Assembly: GCF_012396615.1 (NCBI RefSeq)
Contig: NZ_JAAXPV010000006.1
Coordinates: 1-64,000, forward strand
Direction of reading: 5' to 3'
Length of the DNA stretch: 64,000 nt
From: Rothia terrae
Lineage (GTDB): Bacteria > Actinomycetota > Actinomycetes > Actinomycetales > Micrococcaceae
Of this stretch, positions 53,393-63,531 are shown in pieces. The notes beneath the pieces were generated by a model, which was given only the letters and a program-made list of their open reading frames with translations, was not told the DNA's origin and did not search any database. The translations under genes were made by a program, and so were the position numbers. The first letter of the stretch is position 1. Each line of letters begins with the position of its first letter.

Positions 53393-54214
53393 TTAGACCG
53401 CAATCGGTGCTTTGATAGTGGGGTGGTGCTTGTAATCCACCAGCTCAAAGTCTTCAAATTCGTACTCAAAAATTGAGGATTTCTTGTTCTTGATGCGCAG
53501 CTGCGGGTATTCATACGGCTCACGGGAAAGCTGCTCGCGCACCTGATCAAAGTGATTGGAGTAAATATGGCAGTCGCCGCCGGTCCACACAAACTCGCCG
53601 GGTTCCATGCCCACCTCTTCAGCGATGAGCTGAGTCAGCAAAGCATAGGATGCGAGATTGAAAGGAACACCCAGGAACATGTCGGCTGAGCGCTGGTACA
53701 GCTGGCAGGAGAGTTCCTTGGTGCCGTCCTTACGAGTACGCACGTAGAACTGGAAGAGCGCATGGCAAGGAGGTAGCGCCATGTCATCAACCTCGGCAGG
53801 GTTCCACGCAGAGACAATATGACGGCGTGAATCCGGGTTGTTCTTCAACGACTCAACGACCTTAGCAATCTGGTCGATCGTTTCGCCGTGACCAGCGGGC
53901 CACGAACGCCACTGAACGCCGTAGACCGGCCCTAGTTCGCCGTCCTCATCAGCCCACTCATCCCAAATGGTGACGCCGCGTTCCTGAAGCCACTTCACGT
54001 TCGATTCACCGCGCAAGAACCACAGCAACTCAATAGCTACAGATTTAAAATGAACACGTTTAGTCGTAATGAGCGGGAAAGACTCACGAAGGTCAAAACG
54101 CATCTGACGTCCAAAGATGCTACGGGTACCGGTGCCGGTACGATCGCCCTTGTCATCGCCGTTTTCCATAATCTCAGCAAGCAAATCTTCGTAGGGTGTG
54201 GCGATATTGGTCAT
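53393..54214 (-). CDS. thyA: Thymidylate synthase
   Basis: 273 residues from [12 protein letters not shown]. Makes dTMP from dUMP with methylene-tetrahydrofolate. Key stretches: [32 protein letters not shown], catalytic cysteine in [34 protein letters not shown] and [14 protein letters not shown]. An in-frame ATG nine codons upstream has no ribosome site. Co-transcribed with folA. Confidence 0.96.
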   Translation of the reverse strand: MTNIATPYEDLLAEIMENGDDKGDRTGTGTRSIFGRQMRFDLRESFPLITTKRVHFKSVAIELLWFLRGESNVKWLQERGVTIWDEWADEDGELGPVYGVQWRSWPAGHGETIDQIAKVVESLKNNPDSRRHIVSAWNPAEVDDMALPPCHALFQFYVRTRKDGTKELSCQLYQRSADMFLGVPFNLASYALLTQLIAEEVGMEPGEFVWTGGDCHIYSNHFDQVREQLSREPYEYPQLRIKNKKSSIFEYEFEDFELVDYKHHPTIKAPIAV

Positions 54215-54316
54215 CAATGAATCTTTCGGTGACGGAGACAAAAACTATCTATAACTATAGTTGCGAAACGACGTGTTATCACATGGTATCCGCCTGTGAT
54301 GTCGGTTAGCACATGC

Positions 54317-54421
54317 AGGCAAAACTTGCGCTCACCAGCTGGCATCGGGACTGGCGTGAATCGCGTCGTGAGCGTTAGCGAACCACGCGAGAGGGACCGC
54401 TGGTGAGCGCGAGTTTTGCCT
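54317..54421. repeat. Dispersed hairpin element, copy B
   Basis: Arms 54317-54339 and 54399-54421 pair over 23 bases with one mismatch. The 59-base interior shares ACTGGCGTGAATCGC, GTGAGCGTTAGCGAACCA and CGCGAGAGGGA with copy A. It lies between mutT1 and thyA, both on the minus strand. Confidence 0.8.
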
Positions 54422-54441
54422 CGTCTCCGAACTATCTACTC

Positions 54442-55437
54442 TTAGTCGTTAAAGGGCTTGATTTGCTCTACAGCAATAGCTTTGCGGTTGTCCTTTTTAG
54501 CTACATGAACCACAAGCATTTCACCGGGGGTCAGGTAGGGATCTTCCACAGGCAGCTGTGCTGTTAGTTTATTGCCGATGTTCTCAGACATCACCTGCAG
54601 GACGGTAGGTAGTACCGGGCGGTGCGTGCACAGGGCTACCGCGTCGTCCTTATCAAAAAGGGACTGCACAATCTTGGCGACCTTCTTAGGGTTGGCCTTG
54701 TGGGCGTCCTCCGTAAGCGGTGCTTTTTGCTTAATCACGACGCCGCTGGTCTTCGAAAACGGTGAGACGGTCTGCATACAGCGAACCCAAGGAGAAGAAA
54801 TGAGTTTGGTGGGCTCCCACGCCTCAAGAAGCTTGCCCACTGCGATTGCTTGACGCTTGCCGGTAGCCGCCAAAGTGCGTTCACCTTCAGCTCCCGCCCA
54901 TGATGAGCGGGGCTTCGCTTTTGCGTGACGCACGATAAGAATCGGACGGGTGTAAAGGTTGCCCTTGGCCTGCAAATCTACCAGCGCGTCCAAAGGCTCC
55001 CGGTCAGTGTCATTGGTGAGCATCTCGCGTGCTTTTTCGGGCGTCACCCACTTGAGCTCATCGACTTCACCGTGATCCGCCTGAGCGTGTGCAGCAGCAG
55101 TGGTGCGAGCTGCCCAGTAGAAAACCTCTTTTTTGCCGTGCTTGACCTTGTACTTGGTGACAGCCAAAGGCACACCGAGCTTAACGTTCAGACCCACTTC
55201 TTCGCGAACCTCGCGCACAGCTGTCTCAGCGATGGTTTCACCGGCGTCCTGCTTGCCCTTAGGCCACGACCAGTCATCGTAATGGGGGCGGTGAATAATC
55301 AGAACTTCGAGCTGATCTTTTTTTTCGCGCCAAATAAGGCAGCCTGCGGCAACAACATCAGGCATGTTGTCCGATGTTTTTGTGACGGTAAAATCGCCGT
55401 CACGGCGTACCGCAGAGTAGAGTATATCTTTTGCCAT
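54442..55437 (-). CDS. mutT1: Nudix hydrolase fused to histidine-phosphatase domain (MutT1-like)
   Basis: 331 residues. Nudix box: GKQDAGETIAETAVREVREE followed by VG, about residues 60-82. C-terminal histidine-phosphatase: ILIVRHAKAKPRSSW with the R-H motif, and ALCTHRPVLPTVLQ as the second histidine region. Mycobacterial MutT1 with this architecture sanitises 8-oxo-dGTP/GTP. Directly downstream of ppk, as in other Actinobacteria. Confidence 0.92.
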   Translation of the reverse strand: MAKDILYSAVRRDGDFTVTKTSDNMPDVVAAGCLIWREKKDQLEVLIIHRPHYDDWSWPKGKQDAGETIAETAVREVREEVGLNVKLGVPLAVTKYKVKHGKKEVFYWAARTTAAAHAQADHGEVDELKWVTPEKAREMLTNDTDREPLDALVDLQAKGNLYTRPILIVRHAKAKPRSSWAGAEGERTLAATGKRQAIAVGKLLEAWEPTKLISSPWVRCMQTVSPFSKTSGVVIKQKAPLTEDAHKANPKKVAKIVQSLFDKDDAVALCTHRPVLPTVLQVMSENIGNKLTAQLPVEDPYLTPGEMLVVHVAKKDNRKAIAVEQIKPFND

Positions 55438-55588
55438 GTGCGTGTGAATGACTTTCTGAAGTTCCTGTACAAAAATGTCCTTGGCAGTAAAGAACTATCA
55501 AGGACATTCTAGTACCTGCTATGCGGTGTTACGTTTCGTTGCGGTACCTCAATGTGTGGGCACGCAACGGTCGTTCCTGCGCGGCTGG

Positions 55589-57814
55589 TTATTTTTTGCG
55601 GCGTGAATCCAGGTACATCTGCTGGACGTCGGTGAGCTGGTTGCCGTCCGAATCCAGGTGATGACGCGTCCACTTGCCGTCTGAGTCAAGATGCCAGTTG
55701 CTGGTGGTTTCTGACATGTAGTTGCTAAACATATCGAGCAGGTACTTGATGTGTTCGCGGTGCTTAACGCGCACTAGGGCCTCAACACGGCGGTCGAGGT
55801 TGCGGTGCATCATATCTGCCGAGCCAATGAAGACCACCGGTTCGCCGGCGTTTTCGAAGGTGAAGACGCGGGAGTGTTCCAAGAAGCGTCCTAGGATTGA
55901 GCGGACCTTAATGTTTTCGCTGAGACCGGGAACATTTGGACGCAAGGCGCAGATGCCGCGTACAACCACGTTGACTTCGACGCCTGCCTGCGATGCGCGG
56001 TAGAGCGAGTCGATGATTGCCTCGTCCACCATTGAGTTGCACTTGATCTGAATCTTGGCTTTACGGCCAGCCAGCTTGTGCTCGATTTCTTTGTTGATGC
56101 GGTCGATTAGACCTGAGCGCAGTGAGCGCGGTGCAACCAGCAGCTCGCGGTAGGTGGTCTTCGGTGCGTAGCCTGAGAGCTGGTTGAACAGGCGTGATAC
56201 GTCTTCGGTGATCTGCTGATCGCAGGTGATTACACCCAGATCTTCGTAGAATCGTGCGGTGGACGGGTGGTAGTTACCCGTACCGATATGCGCGTAGCGA
56301 CGCAGCCCGTCGGCTTCTTTGCGCACCACCAGTGAGAGCTTGCAGTGAGTCTTTAGACCCACGATGCCGTACACCACGTGAACGCCAGCGCGTTCTAGCT
56401 TACGAGCCCAGTTGATGTTCGCTTCTTCGTCAAAGCGTGCCTTAATTTCAACCAGCGCCAGCACCTGCTTGCCAGCTTCGGCTGCCTCAATGAGCGCGTC
56501 CACAATGGGGGAGTCACCCGAGGTGCGGTACAGGGTCTGCTTGATTGCCTGAACATTGGGATCAGCGGCAGCCTGTTCCAAGAACGCCTGCACAGAGGTC
56601 GCAAAGGAGTCATAGGGGTGATGCAGGAGCACGTCGTGCTCGCGGGTTGCCGCAAATACCTTAGCTGCCTTTGCAGTCTCAGTGGAATTGAGCCAGCGAG
56701 AAGTATGGGCAACATGCTTGGGGTAGTGCAAGGCAGGACGGTTGGCGCGAACAATGGGAGCCATACCGCGCAAATCAAGGGGAGCGGGAAGCTTGTACAC
56801 TTCAGACTCCACCACGCTGAGTTCAGATACCAGAAGCTCAAGAATGTTGGGGTTAATGGTGTCTTCAACTTCAAGGCGTACCGGAGGGCCAAAACGGCGG
56901 CGCAGAAGCTCTTTCTCCAGCGCCTTCAACAGGTTTTCAGCGTCGTCCTCTTCAACTTCCAAGTCCTCGTTACGGGTCACACGGAAGGCGTGGTGTTCTA
57001 CAACCTCCATACCGGGGAAGAGAATATCAAGATGCTCAGCGATAATCGCTTCAAGGGGAATGAACAGAGCTTCCTTACCCGGTGAGTTGACATCGCGCAT
57101 CGATGACACTGGAATCATACGATCTAGCTGATCAGGCACCTTCAGACGAGCGAAAAGCTCTTTACCGGTCTGCGGGTTGCGCACGATGACAGCCAAGTTC
57201 AAAGAGAGACCCGAGATATACGGGAAGGGGTGCGCCGGATCAACAGCAAGCGGAGTAAGAATAGGGAATACTTCTTGACGGAAGTAATCACCTAGGCGCT
57301 TCTTCGCCTCATCATCGATATCTTCCCAGCTGACAATGCGAATGCCTTCTTTTTCAAGCTCAGGATAAACCTGATCGCGGAAGACATGAGCCTGACGTTC
57401 CTGAAGCTGGTGGGCAGCTTCAGCGATTTCTTCCATCTGCTCTTCAGGCGTCAAACCAGCCGCAGACGGCACTGCAATACCGGTTGCAATACGACGCTTG
57501 AGACCAGCCACACGAACCATGAAGAACTCATCGAGGTTGCTGGTCACAATGGAGAGAAAGTTCAGGCGCTCTAGAAGAAACAGGTCGGGATCTTCAGCGA
57601 GTTCAAGGACGCGGGTGTTGAAGTCCAGCCAGCTGGTTTCACGGTCCAAGAAGCGGTCTGAGCCGAAGTCTCCGGCAAGATGAGGGAGCGTGATTTTTTC
57701 GCCGACGTCGATGCGGTCGCCGCGGGTTTCGGCTCGCTCAATTTTGTTGATGTCTGTGGCGATGTGATGAACCGCCTGAGGCTGCTTATTTTCAGCAGCT
57801 GGTGTCTTGCTCAT
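55589..57814 (-). CDS. ppk: Polyphosphate kinase 1
   Basis: 741 residues. N-domain [20 protein letters not shown]; head/catalytic domains with [60 protein letters not shown] (autophosphorylated histidine region) and [20 protein letters not shown]. Synthesises polyphosphate from ATP. Preceded by mshD (51-base gap) and followed by mutT1, forming a glnR-mshD-ppk-mutT1 block in which GlnR-linked phosphate/nitrogen control is plausible. Confidence 0.96.
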   Translation of the reverse strand: MSKTPAAENKQPQAVHHIATDINKIERAETRGDRIDVGEKITLPHLAGDFGSDRFLDRETSWLDFNTRVLELAEDPDLFLLERLNFLSIVTSNLDEFFMVRVAGLKRRIATGIAVPSAAGLTPEEQMEEIAEAAHQLQERQAHVFRDQVYPELEKEGIRIVSWEDIDDEAKKRLGDYFRQEVFPILTPLAVDPAHPFPYISGLSLNLAVIVRNPQTGKELFARLKVPDQLDRMIPVSSMRDVNSPGKEALFIPLEAIIAEHLDILFPGMEVVEHHAFRVTRNEDLEVEEDDAENLLKALEKELLRRRFGPPVRLEVEDTINPNILELLVSELSVVESEVYKLPAPLDLRGMAPIVRANRPALHYPKHVAHTSRWLNSTETAKAAKVFAATREHDVLLHHPYDSFATSVQAFLEQAAADPNVQAIKQTLYRTSGDSPIVDALIEAAEAGKQVLALVEIKARFDEEANINWARKLERAGVHVVYGIVGLKTHCKLSLVVRKEADGLRRYAHIGTGNYHPSTARFYEDLGVITCDQQITEDVSRLFNQLSGYAPKTTYRELLVAPRSLRSGLIDRINKEIEHKLAGRKAKIQIKCNSMVDEAIIDSLYRASQAGVEVNVVVRGICALRPNVPGLSENIKVRSILGRFLEHSRVFTFENAGEPVVFIGSADMMHRNLDRRVEALVRVKHREHIKYLLDMFSNYMSETTSNWHLDSDGKWTRHHLDSDGNQLTDVQQMYLDSRRKK

Positions 57815-57865
57815 TGTCGTCTCTTTCCGGTAATGACTCGGGTGGATGTGGTCTCTTGGTAAAAA

Positions 57866-58876
57866 TTAGTGGGTGTACATGCGGTCTACGCTGAGGTCTT
57901 CAAAGCCTAGCGAGCGGTAGAGATGCATGGCTGCCTGGTTGTCGTCATCGACATAGAGGACGATGCGCTCTAGCTGAGCCCCGTTCTCGGTGCGGTACTG
58001 CGCCAGATGGTTCATACCGGTGAGCGTGAGTGCCTTACCTAGCTTTTTGCCCTGCCATGCGGGCGAGATGCCTACCGCGTAGACCTCGCCTTCTTCTGCA
58101 GTTTCAACCTTGGTCCAGTGATAGCCCGCTAATCCGTTGGGCGCGTGGGCGATGAAGAACCCGCGAGCATCAAACCAGGAGCTCTCCATGCGCTGTGCTA
58201 AATCATCGTGGGTGAGCTTGCCCTGCTCCGGATGCGACGCGAACGCCGCTGCATTGAGGGTTAACCACGCGAGCGCGTCGGTTGCGGGTTCAAAGGTCTT
58301 GATGGCAATTCCCTCCGGCAAAGCCGCGTTTTTGGTCGCGTTCTCGATACGCGTACGGCTGTCATCGGTAAGAAGCACAGCCATCTTGTGCAACTCGCGC
58401 ACAGGAGTAAAACCGTACTGCGAGGTGAGTTGTTCAGCGGCGCTCGCGATAGCATCACCTTCACCGGTGAGAACCTGATGAACCCAAGCCGTGTACTGCG
58501 AGAGGTTTTCCTTCCCCAGTGCTGAAATAACGAACGATACTGCCTGGGATGCAATACCGCGTCCACGATGCTTCGGTGAAACTGCACCTTCTAGTACACC
58601 AGCTGCATCCGGGGTGGGTACAACAGCTACCCACGCGCCTAAGATTTCAGAGTCGTCGTTGGAGATGAAGAAAAGTCGTGCTTTAGAAGCAGACCGGTTG
58701 TGAGTGCCGTCGGTACGCGCTGCGCTTTCTTGGCGGACAGCAACAAGAGTTTGCTCAGAAAAAGCAGAGGTACCGTCGTGTGCAGTGACTGCATCAACAA
58801 AGGCCTCGAACTGTGCAAGGTGCTTAGCGCTCATATCGCTTTCTAGCGGGGTAAGACCCAGATGCTCAGTGTGCAT
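57866..58876 (-). CDS. mshD: Mycothiol synthase (GNAT family)
   Basis: 336 residues with two GNAT halves. The acetyl-CoA motif of the active C-terminal domain is YAVGISPAWQGKKLGKALTL with VDDDNQAAMHLYRSLGF. The N-terminal domain has SPKHRGRGIASQAVSFVI. MshD acetylates Cys-GlcN-Ins in mycothiol synthesis, the main thiol of Actinobacteria. Adjacency to a GlnR-type gene (as Rv0818-Rv0819 in M. tuberculosis) supports the call. Confidence 0.9.
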   Translation of the reverse strand: MHTEHLGLTPLESDMSAKHLAQFEAFVDAVTAHDGTSAFSEQTLVAVRQESAARTDGTHNRSASKARLFFISNDDSEILGAWVAVVPTPDAAGVLEGAVSPKHRGRGIASQAVSFVISALGKENLSQYTAWVHQVLTGEGDAIASAAEQLTSQYGFTPVRELHKMAVLLTDDSRTRIENATKNAALPEGIAIKTFEPATDALAWLTLNAAAFASHPEQGKLTHDDLAQRMESSWFDARGFFIAHAPNGLAGYHWTKVETAEEGEVYAVGISPAWQGKKLGKALTLTGMNHLAQYRTENGAQLERIVLYVDDDNQAAMHLYRSLGFEDLSVDRMYTH

Positions 58877-58973
58877 AGTATTCCTTCGTTGATAGCTCTT
58901 GCTTACCTATTTACTCTACCCAAAACCAAGAAAATAAAGGTAAATAGAGCCGAAGTTACGCTAGAAGGTTTAC

Positions 58974-59666
58974 TTAGATGTCATCTTTCGACGAAGAACG
59001 CGGAGCGTTGAAACTGTAACCCACATTTCGCACGGTCGAAATCATGTGCTCGTGGTCAGGTCCCAACTTTGAGCGCAACCTACGAATATGAACGTCCACG
59101 GTGCGCGTGCCACCGTAATAGTCGTAGCCCCAGACCTCCGACAGCAACTGAGCGCGGGTAAACACGCGTCCTGGGTGCTGAGCTAAAAATTTCAACAGCT
59201 CAAATTCTTTGTAGGTGAGGTTGAGCGGGGCCCCTGCCAGGCGGGCAGTGTACGATGCCTCATCGATAGTTACCTCGCCGCTGCGAATAATGGAATCGTC
59301 AGGTTCTTCTGGCAGGGAATGAGCAGATGCTAAGCGTAGGCGAGCCTCAAGCTCAGCGGGGCCGGCGGTGTCAAGAATAATATCGTCAACTAGCCACTGA
59401 CTAGAAACCGCAGCCATACCGCCTTCGGTTAGAACCATCAACAGCGGAGCGGTAAGACCCGATGATTTGAGAAGTTGAGCAGTGTTGCGCGCCAGCACTA
59501 AGGCATCGCGGGCGTCAATCAAAATCACGACACCCGCATCGCGATTAAGGACGCTTGAGTCTGTAGATAGCGGAAGGATCGTCACCCTGTGGTTCAGCAA
59601 ATCAAGGGCAGGTAAAACCTCACCGCTTGTATAAGCAGTATCTGATAACAGCATCAGATGGGTCAT
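58974..59666 (-). CDS. glnR: Orphan OmpR-type regulator, GlnR-like
   Basis: 230 residues. The degenerate receiver domain contains AGVVILIDARDALVLARNTA in the place of a normal phospho-acceptor region. The winged-helix domain contains LTYKEFELLKFLAQHPGRVF, VWGYDYYGGTRTVDVHIRRL and VRNVGYSF. No sensor kinase gene adjoins. GlnR is the global nitrogen regulator of Actinobacteria and sits beside mshD in several genera. PhoB/MtrA-type regulators are the alternative. Confidence 0.8.
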   Translation of the reverse strand: MTHLMLLSDTAYTSGEVLPALDLLNHRVTILPLSTDSSVLNRDAGVVILIDARDALVLARNTAQLLKSSGLTAPLLMVLTEGGMAAVSSQWLVDDIILDTAGPAELEARLRLASAHSLPEEPDDSIIRSGEVTIDEASYTARLAGAPLNLTYKEFELLKFLAQHPGRVFTRAQLLSEVWGYDYYGGTRTVDVHIRRLRSKLGPDHEHMISTVRNVGYSFNAPRSSSKDDI

Positions 59667-59843
59667 GTTTCACCGCCAGCCTACTTTTAGAAGAATCTTC
59701 TAAAGACACAATTTCCAAAATTAATACTACAAAACACAACCGCGAACCTTTAGAAAAAGCGTTTCACAGAGCAAGATGGTGTGTAATAAAGTTTCACCAT
59801 TCACCGCACTCAGTGCCCAAGGCGAAAGACGGCAGAACTCATC

Positions 59844-60602
59844 GTGACTCATACTGAACACTCAGATGCACAGACCACCAAGTTGCGTACCTTCGTTCCT
59901 GAGCTCAAGCAGATTCGCGATAAGCAGCGTCGCAAGATGTATGAGGGTCGTATTGGGGCTATCGGAGCATCACCTCAGTCGCGCTACCGTCTAGTGGGTA
60001 TTGCTGCGTGTGTGACTCTGCTGGCTGTAGTGGTTGCCTCTATTATTCATCCGTATGTTTCGGCAGCGGTCTGTTTGGGCGTTGTGGCACTGGTCGCTGG
60101 CGGTTGGCCTGCGGCCACTGGCGTGGCTGAGCTCCGCGGAACCCATAGAATTTATCAGCACTCCACGATCATTCTGCTCTCCGGTGTGGTGTCGGTGGTG
60201 CTAGCACTGACGACTCCCTCAGCTGATCGCTTGGCGATGCTGCCACTGGTGGCAGCGGTAGGCATCGTCTGCAGCTTTCTCGTTGAACTGGTACGCGGCG
60301 AAGGGTCTAAAGGACGCCTGGAGTCCACTATTTCTTGTGTCACGGGTGTGCTCGCTTCTGTTTCTGCCGCTGGCTGGGTTGGCATTTCACGCATCTATGA
60401 CACACCGGGGGGAGCCTTGCCGATTCTATTGACCGGCGTCATCTTCGCTCTTTTGGTGGGACTAATTGGTTTGCGCATCATCTCAGCAGGTCCTAAAGAA
60501 GGGCCCCGTCGCGGCGCCTTAACACTTGGCGTAACACCCGTAGCATTTATTGGCGTTGTCGGTTACACAAGTGCGACCTTTCTCACCTATGTGCTAGGGT
60601 AA
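59844..60602 (+). CDS. Hypothetical membrane protein
   Basis: 252 residues with GTG start. An N-terminal basic region (PELKQIRDKQRRKMYEGRIG) precedes about six or seven membrane segments. ASVSAAGWVGISRIYD and PKEGPRRGALTLGVTPVAF lie in the second half. No family recognised; the topology matches actinobacterial proteins next to mshD/glnR, by context only. A 36-residue reading frame follows 5 bases later. Confidence 0.7.
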   Translation: MTHTEHSDAQTTKLRTFVPELKQIRDKQRRKMYEGRIGAIGASPQSRYRLVGIAACVTLLAVVVASIIHPYVSAAVCLGVVALVAGGWPAATGVAELRGTHRIYQHSTIILLSGVVSVVLALTTPSADRLAMLPLVAAVGIVCSFLVELVRGEGSKGRLESTISCVTGVLASVSAAGWVGISRIYDTPGGALPILLTGVIFALLVGLIGLRIISAGPKEGPRRGALTLGVTPVAFIGVVGYTSATFLTYVLG

Positions 60603-60607
60603 AACCA

Positions 60608-60718
60608 TGATTCAAGCACTAGAAATTCTCTTCCTCTGCCTGCTGGGTGGAGCATTTGTATTCATCTTCGGTGGTATGGCTGCAGTTATTCGCGGTCTCT
60701 TCCGAGGTCAGAAATAAA
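60608..60718 (+). CDS. Small single-pass membrane peptide, 36 residues
   Basis: ATG 60608 lies 5 bases after the preceding stop. The peptide begins MIQALEILFLCLLGGAFVFI and ends GLFRGQK. It is one hydrophobic helix with a basic C-terminal end (positive-inside). Translational coupling to the upstream membrane protein is likely. The terminator at 60735 closes the transcript. No family recognised. Confidence 0.5.
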
Positions 60719-60734
60719 TCACCTTTTACCCGAG

Positions 60735-60772
60735 TGGGGTTGCTAGCGAAGTAGCTGGCAACCCCATTTTTT
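60735..60772 (+). terminator. Terminator after the small membrane peptide
   Basis: TGGGGTTGCTAGC pairs with GCTGGCAACCCCA (one mismatch), followed by TTTTTT. Confidence 0.88.
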
Positions 60773-60934
60773 GTGCCCATTTACGGCAGCGGGGTGTGAT
60801 GCGCGGATCGCGCGGGTGTGTTTATGCTCCCAAACCGTCAAAAATTATCTTGCAGTAGTGCAAAAGTTGCAGAAGTGCATTTAGTATTGGTGAGTCTTAA
60901 ATAGTTTTTCACCTACTTCAAAGTGAAGGTTTAA

Positions 60935-63394
60935 ATGTCAGTAGCCCCCGCGGAGCGTGCTTCAACAGCATCCGCACAACCGGTGATGACACAGCGCCAG
61001 ATTACGCTTGTCATCGTTGGCCTCATGGCCGGCATGTTTCTGTCATCTCTCGACCAAACCATCGTCTCCACCGCAATCCGCACCATTGGCGATGATCTTC
61101 ACGGTCTAGAGCAGCAGGCGTGGGTAACCACCGCCTACATGATCACTTCTACGATCTCAACGCCGATTTACGGCAAGCTTTCCGATATCTTCGGTCGCCG
61201 CCCTCTGTACCTTTTCGGTATTGGCGTTTTCATTCTGGGCTCTTTGCTTTCATCATTCTCTACATCGATGATGATGCTGGCGGCTTTCCGAGCTTTCCAG
61301 GGCATCGGCGCAGGCGCTCTCATGTCGCTTCCTATGGCGATTATGGGCGATATGCTCGCTCCTCGTGAACGTGCAAAATACCAGGGTTACTTCCTGGCTG
61401 TCTTCGGTATTTCATCAGTGCTGGGCCCGCTCATCGGCGGTGTTTTCGCCGGTGCTGACAGCCTTCTCTGGGTGACCGGCTGGCGCTGGGTTTTCCTGGT
61501 GAACGTGCCGATCGGTATTATCGCGCTCGGTATGGTCTGGAAGTTCCTGCACCTGCCTTCATTCGGCAATAATGCCGCTAAGCCGCGCATCGACTGGTGG
61601 GGTGCAACGTTCGTTATTGTTGCTCTCGTTCCCCTCTTGCTGGTTGCTGAGCAGGGACGCGAGTGGGGCTGGGGCTCTACCGCATCAATCGCCTCCTATG
61701 TTGTCTCCGGTCTTGGCCTGATTGCTTTCTTGATTGTTGAATCCAAGATGGGGCAGGATGCGATTATTCCGCTTCACCTCTTTGGTAACGGTACTTTCTC
61801 GATGTCAACCATCCTAGGCTTCTTGGTGGGCTTTGCGATGTTCGGCGCGATGATGACTATTCCGCTGTACTTGCAGATTGTTGTGGGCTTGACTCCTACT
61901 GAATCAGGTTTGGCAACGCTACCGATGATGGCGGGCATTATGCTCTCATCGATTGTTTCCGGTCAGATTGTGTCTAAGACCGGTAAGTACCGCATCTTCC
62001 CGATCATCGGTACCTTGTTGGTTACTGCCGGTTATTACTACTTAACCTTCTTGACCGTTGATCGCCCCCTGTGGTTCTTGATGATCGGTATGTTCATCAT
62101 TGGTTCAGGTATGGGTCAGCTGATGCAGTCATTGACTTTGGCAACTCAGAACGCTGTGCAACCGCGCGATATGGGTGTTGCGACCTCAGCTGCTACTTTC
62201 TTCCGTCAGATTGGCGGCACCATGGGTACCGCGGTTCTGTTGTCAGTTTTGTTCACCGCTATGCCCAATAACATCATGAGCGCTATGAGCAATGAAGATG
62301 ATCTTCGTTCGGCGTTGGATGCTGCGACCAATCCGGCTGTGGCTTCAGCTCCTGAGAATGCCGGCATCATGGATCAGATGTGGAACAAGATTGTTGATCC
62401 TGTTAAAAGCAATATTCAGACCCAGCTTGATGGTGGAGCTAACCAGGCAAAGGCTGCCGCTGATCAGGCTGTGCGTGATCAGGTAACCGCTGCGGTTCAA
62501 GGACGCGTGGACTCCGGTGAGATTCCGGCAGAGGCTGCGCAGGGCATCATTGACCAGCAGGTTGCTGAAAATCAGGGTGCAGCTGAAGAGCACGCGCTGA
62601 GCGCTGCCGCTGAACAGGCTCATGCAACTGTTTCAAACGGTACCTTGACTGTTGACTGGGCTAATGACGATCAGCGCGCCTACTGGGTTGATCAGATCGC
62701 TCCTCAGATCTCAGAGGAAATTTCTAACAACGCTGATTCTGACAGCGAAAATTCCGATGATTCTGCATCAACGTCGGATACTTCATACCTCGATGGTGCA
62801 GACTCACGTTTGACTCGCCCGTTCATGCGCGGTTTCACCGAGTCAGCTGTAACGGTGTACTGGGTAGGCTTTGTCGCGATTTTGGTCGCGTTCATCCTGT
62901 CGCTGTTCTTCAAGGTTCCGCCGCTGCGTAACTCATCAGCACTGCAGGAAGCCGCCGATAAGCATCATGCCGATAACCGCGAACCCGAGGCAGTGACCTC
63001 AAGTAACGTCATCGTTGCCGAGACGGTTGCTCCCGGTACCGCGGCGCAGGCGATCGTTGCAGGAGGTATGGAAGATCCTGCAAAGACCGAAGACAAGGTT
63101 GAATCTAAGCCTTCAGCATCCCGCGATTTCACCTACTCGGATGCGGCTCCCGTTGCAGCTGTAGTAGCGCCCGCGCCGGAAATTGCAGACCGTGAGGCCG
63201 TGCGCGCTCACGACAGCCGTGCGACCGCAGAAGAACCAGCAGAGCAACCGGTGTATAACGTGCGCGTTGTACCTTCTGCTGATCACTCGGCACCGGCGCA
63301 GCGCATTTCAACGGAAAGCATGATTGCGCTTGCCACCTCTACAATGTCGATGATTGTTGCAACTATTGCCTTGATTAAATCAAGCAAGAAGTAA
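60935..63394 (+). CDS. DHA2-type MFS exporter with large hydrophilic insertion and tail
   Basis: 819 residues, far longer than usual DHA2 exporters (about 470-550). Segments 1-13 are canonical: LDQTIVSTAIRTIGDDLHG, AWVTTAYMITSTISTPIYGK and LSDIFGRRPLYLFGIGVF (motif A). After segment 13 a 190-residue polar loop (about 449-635, with helical Ala/Gln-rich stretches) precedes the last segment VYWVGFVAILVAFILSLFF. A 130-residue acidic tail and a hydrophobic end (IALATSTMSMIVATIALIK) follow. Drug/metabolite export expected; ligand unknown. Confidence 0.88.
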   Translation: MSVAPAERASTASAQPVMTQRQITLVIVGLMAGMFLSSLDQTIVSTAIRTIGDDLHGLEQQAWVTTAYMITSTISTPIYGKLSDIFGRRPLYLFGIGVFILGSLLSSFSTSMMMLAAFRAFQGIGAGALMSLPMAIMGDMLAPRERAKYQGYFLAVFGISSVLGPLIGGVFAGADSLLWVTGWRWVFLVNVPIGIIALGMVWKFLHLPSFGNNAAKPRIDWWGATFVIVALVPLLLVAEQGREWGWGSTASIASYVVSGLGLIAFLIVESKMGQDAIIPLHLFGNGTFSMSTILGFLVGFAMFGAMMTIPLYLQIVVGLTPTESGLATLPMMAGIMLSSIVSGQIVSKTGKYRIFPIIGTLLVTAGYYYLTFLTVDRPLWFLMIGMFIIGSGMGQLMQSLTLATQNAVQPRDMGVATSAATFFRQIGGTMGTAVLLSVLFTAMPNNIMSAMSNEDDLRSALDAATNPAVASAPENAGIMDQMWNKIVDPVKSNIQTQLDGGANQAKAAADQAVRDQVTAAVQGRVDSGEIPAEAAQGIIDQQVAENQGAAEEHALSAAAEQAHATVSNGTLTVDWANDDQRAYWVDQIAPQISEEISNNADSDSENSDDSASTSDTSYLDGADSRLTRPFMRGFTESAVTVYWVGFVAILVAFILSLFFKVPPLRNSSALQEAADKHHADNREPEAVTSSNVIVAETVAPGTAAQAIVAGGMEDPAKTEDKVESKPSASRDFTYSDAAPVAAVVAPAPEIADREAVRAHDSRATAEEPAEQPVYNVRVVPSADHSAPAQRISTESMIALATSTMSMIVATIALIKSSKK

Positions 63395-63409
63395 CAACTT
63401 TTCGACACA

Positions 63410-63445
63410 AGCGGCCAGAGCCCCAGGCGGTTCTGGCCGCTTTTT
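63410..63445 (+). terminator. Terminator after the DHA2 exporter
   Basis: AGCGGCCAG pairs with CTGGCCGCT, followed by TTTT. Confidence 0.85.
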
Positions 63446-63531
63446 CGCATCCTGAGAGAAACGTTGTGAGGCCTGTTCACCGCAGGGATAACTCTCTGTG
63501 CCAGCCTAGAGCGTCGTAATAGACTAGAGAC

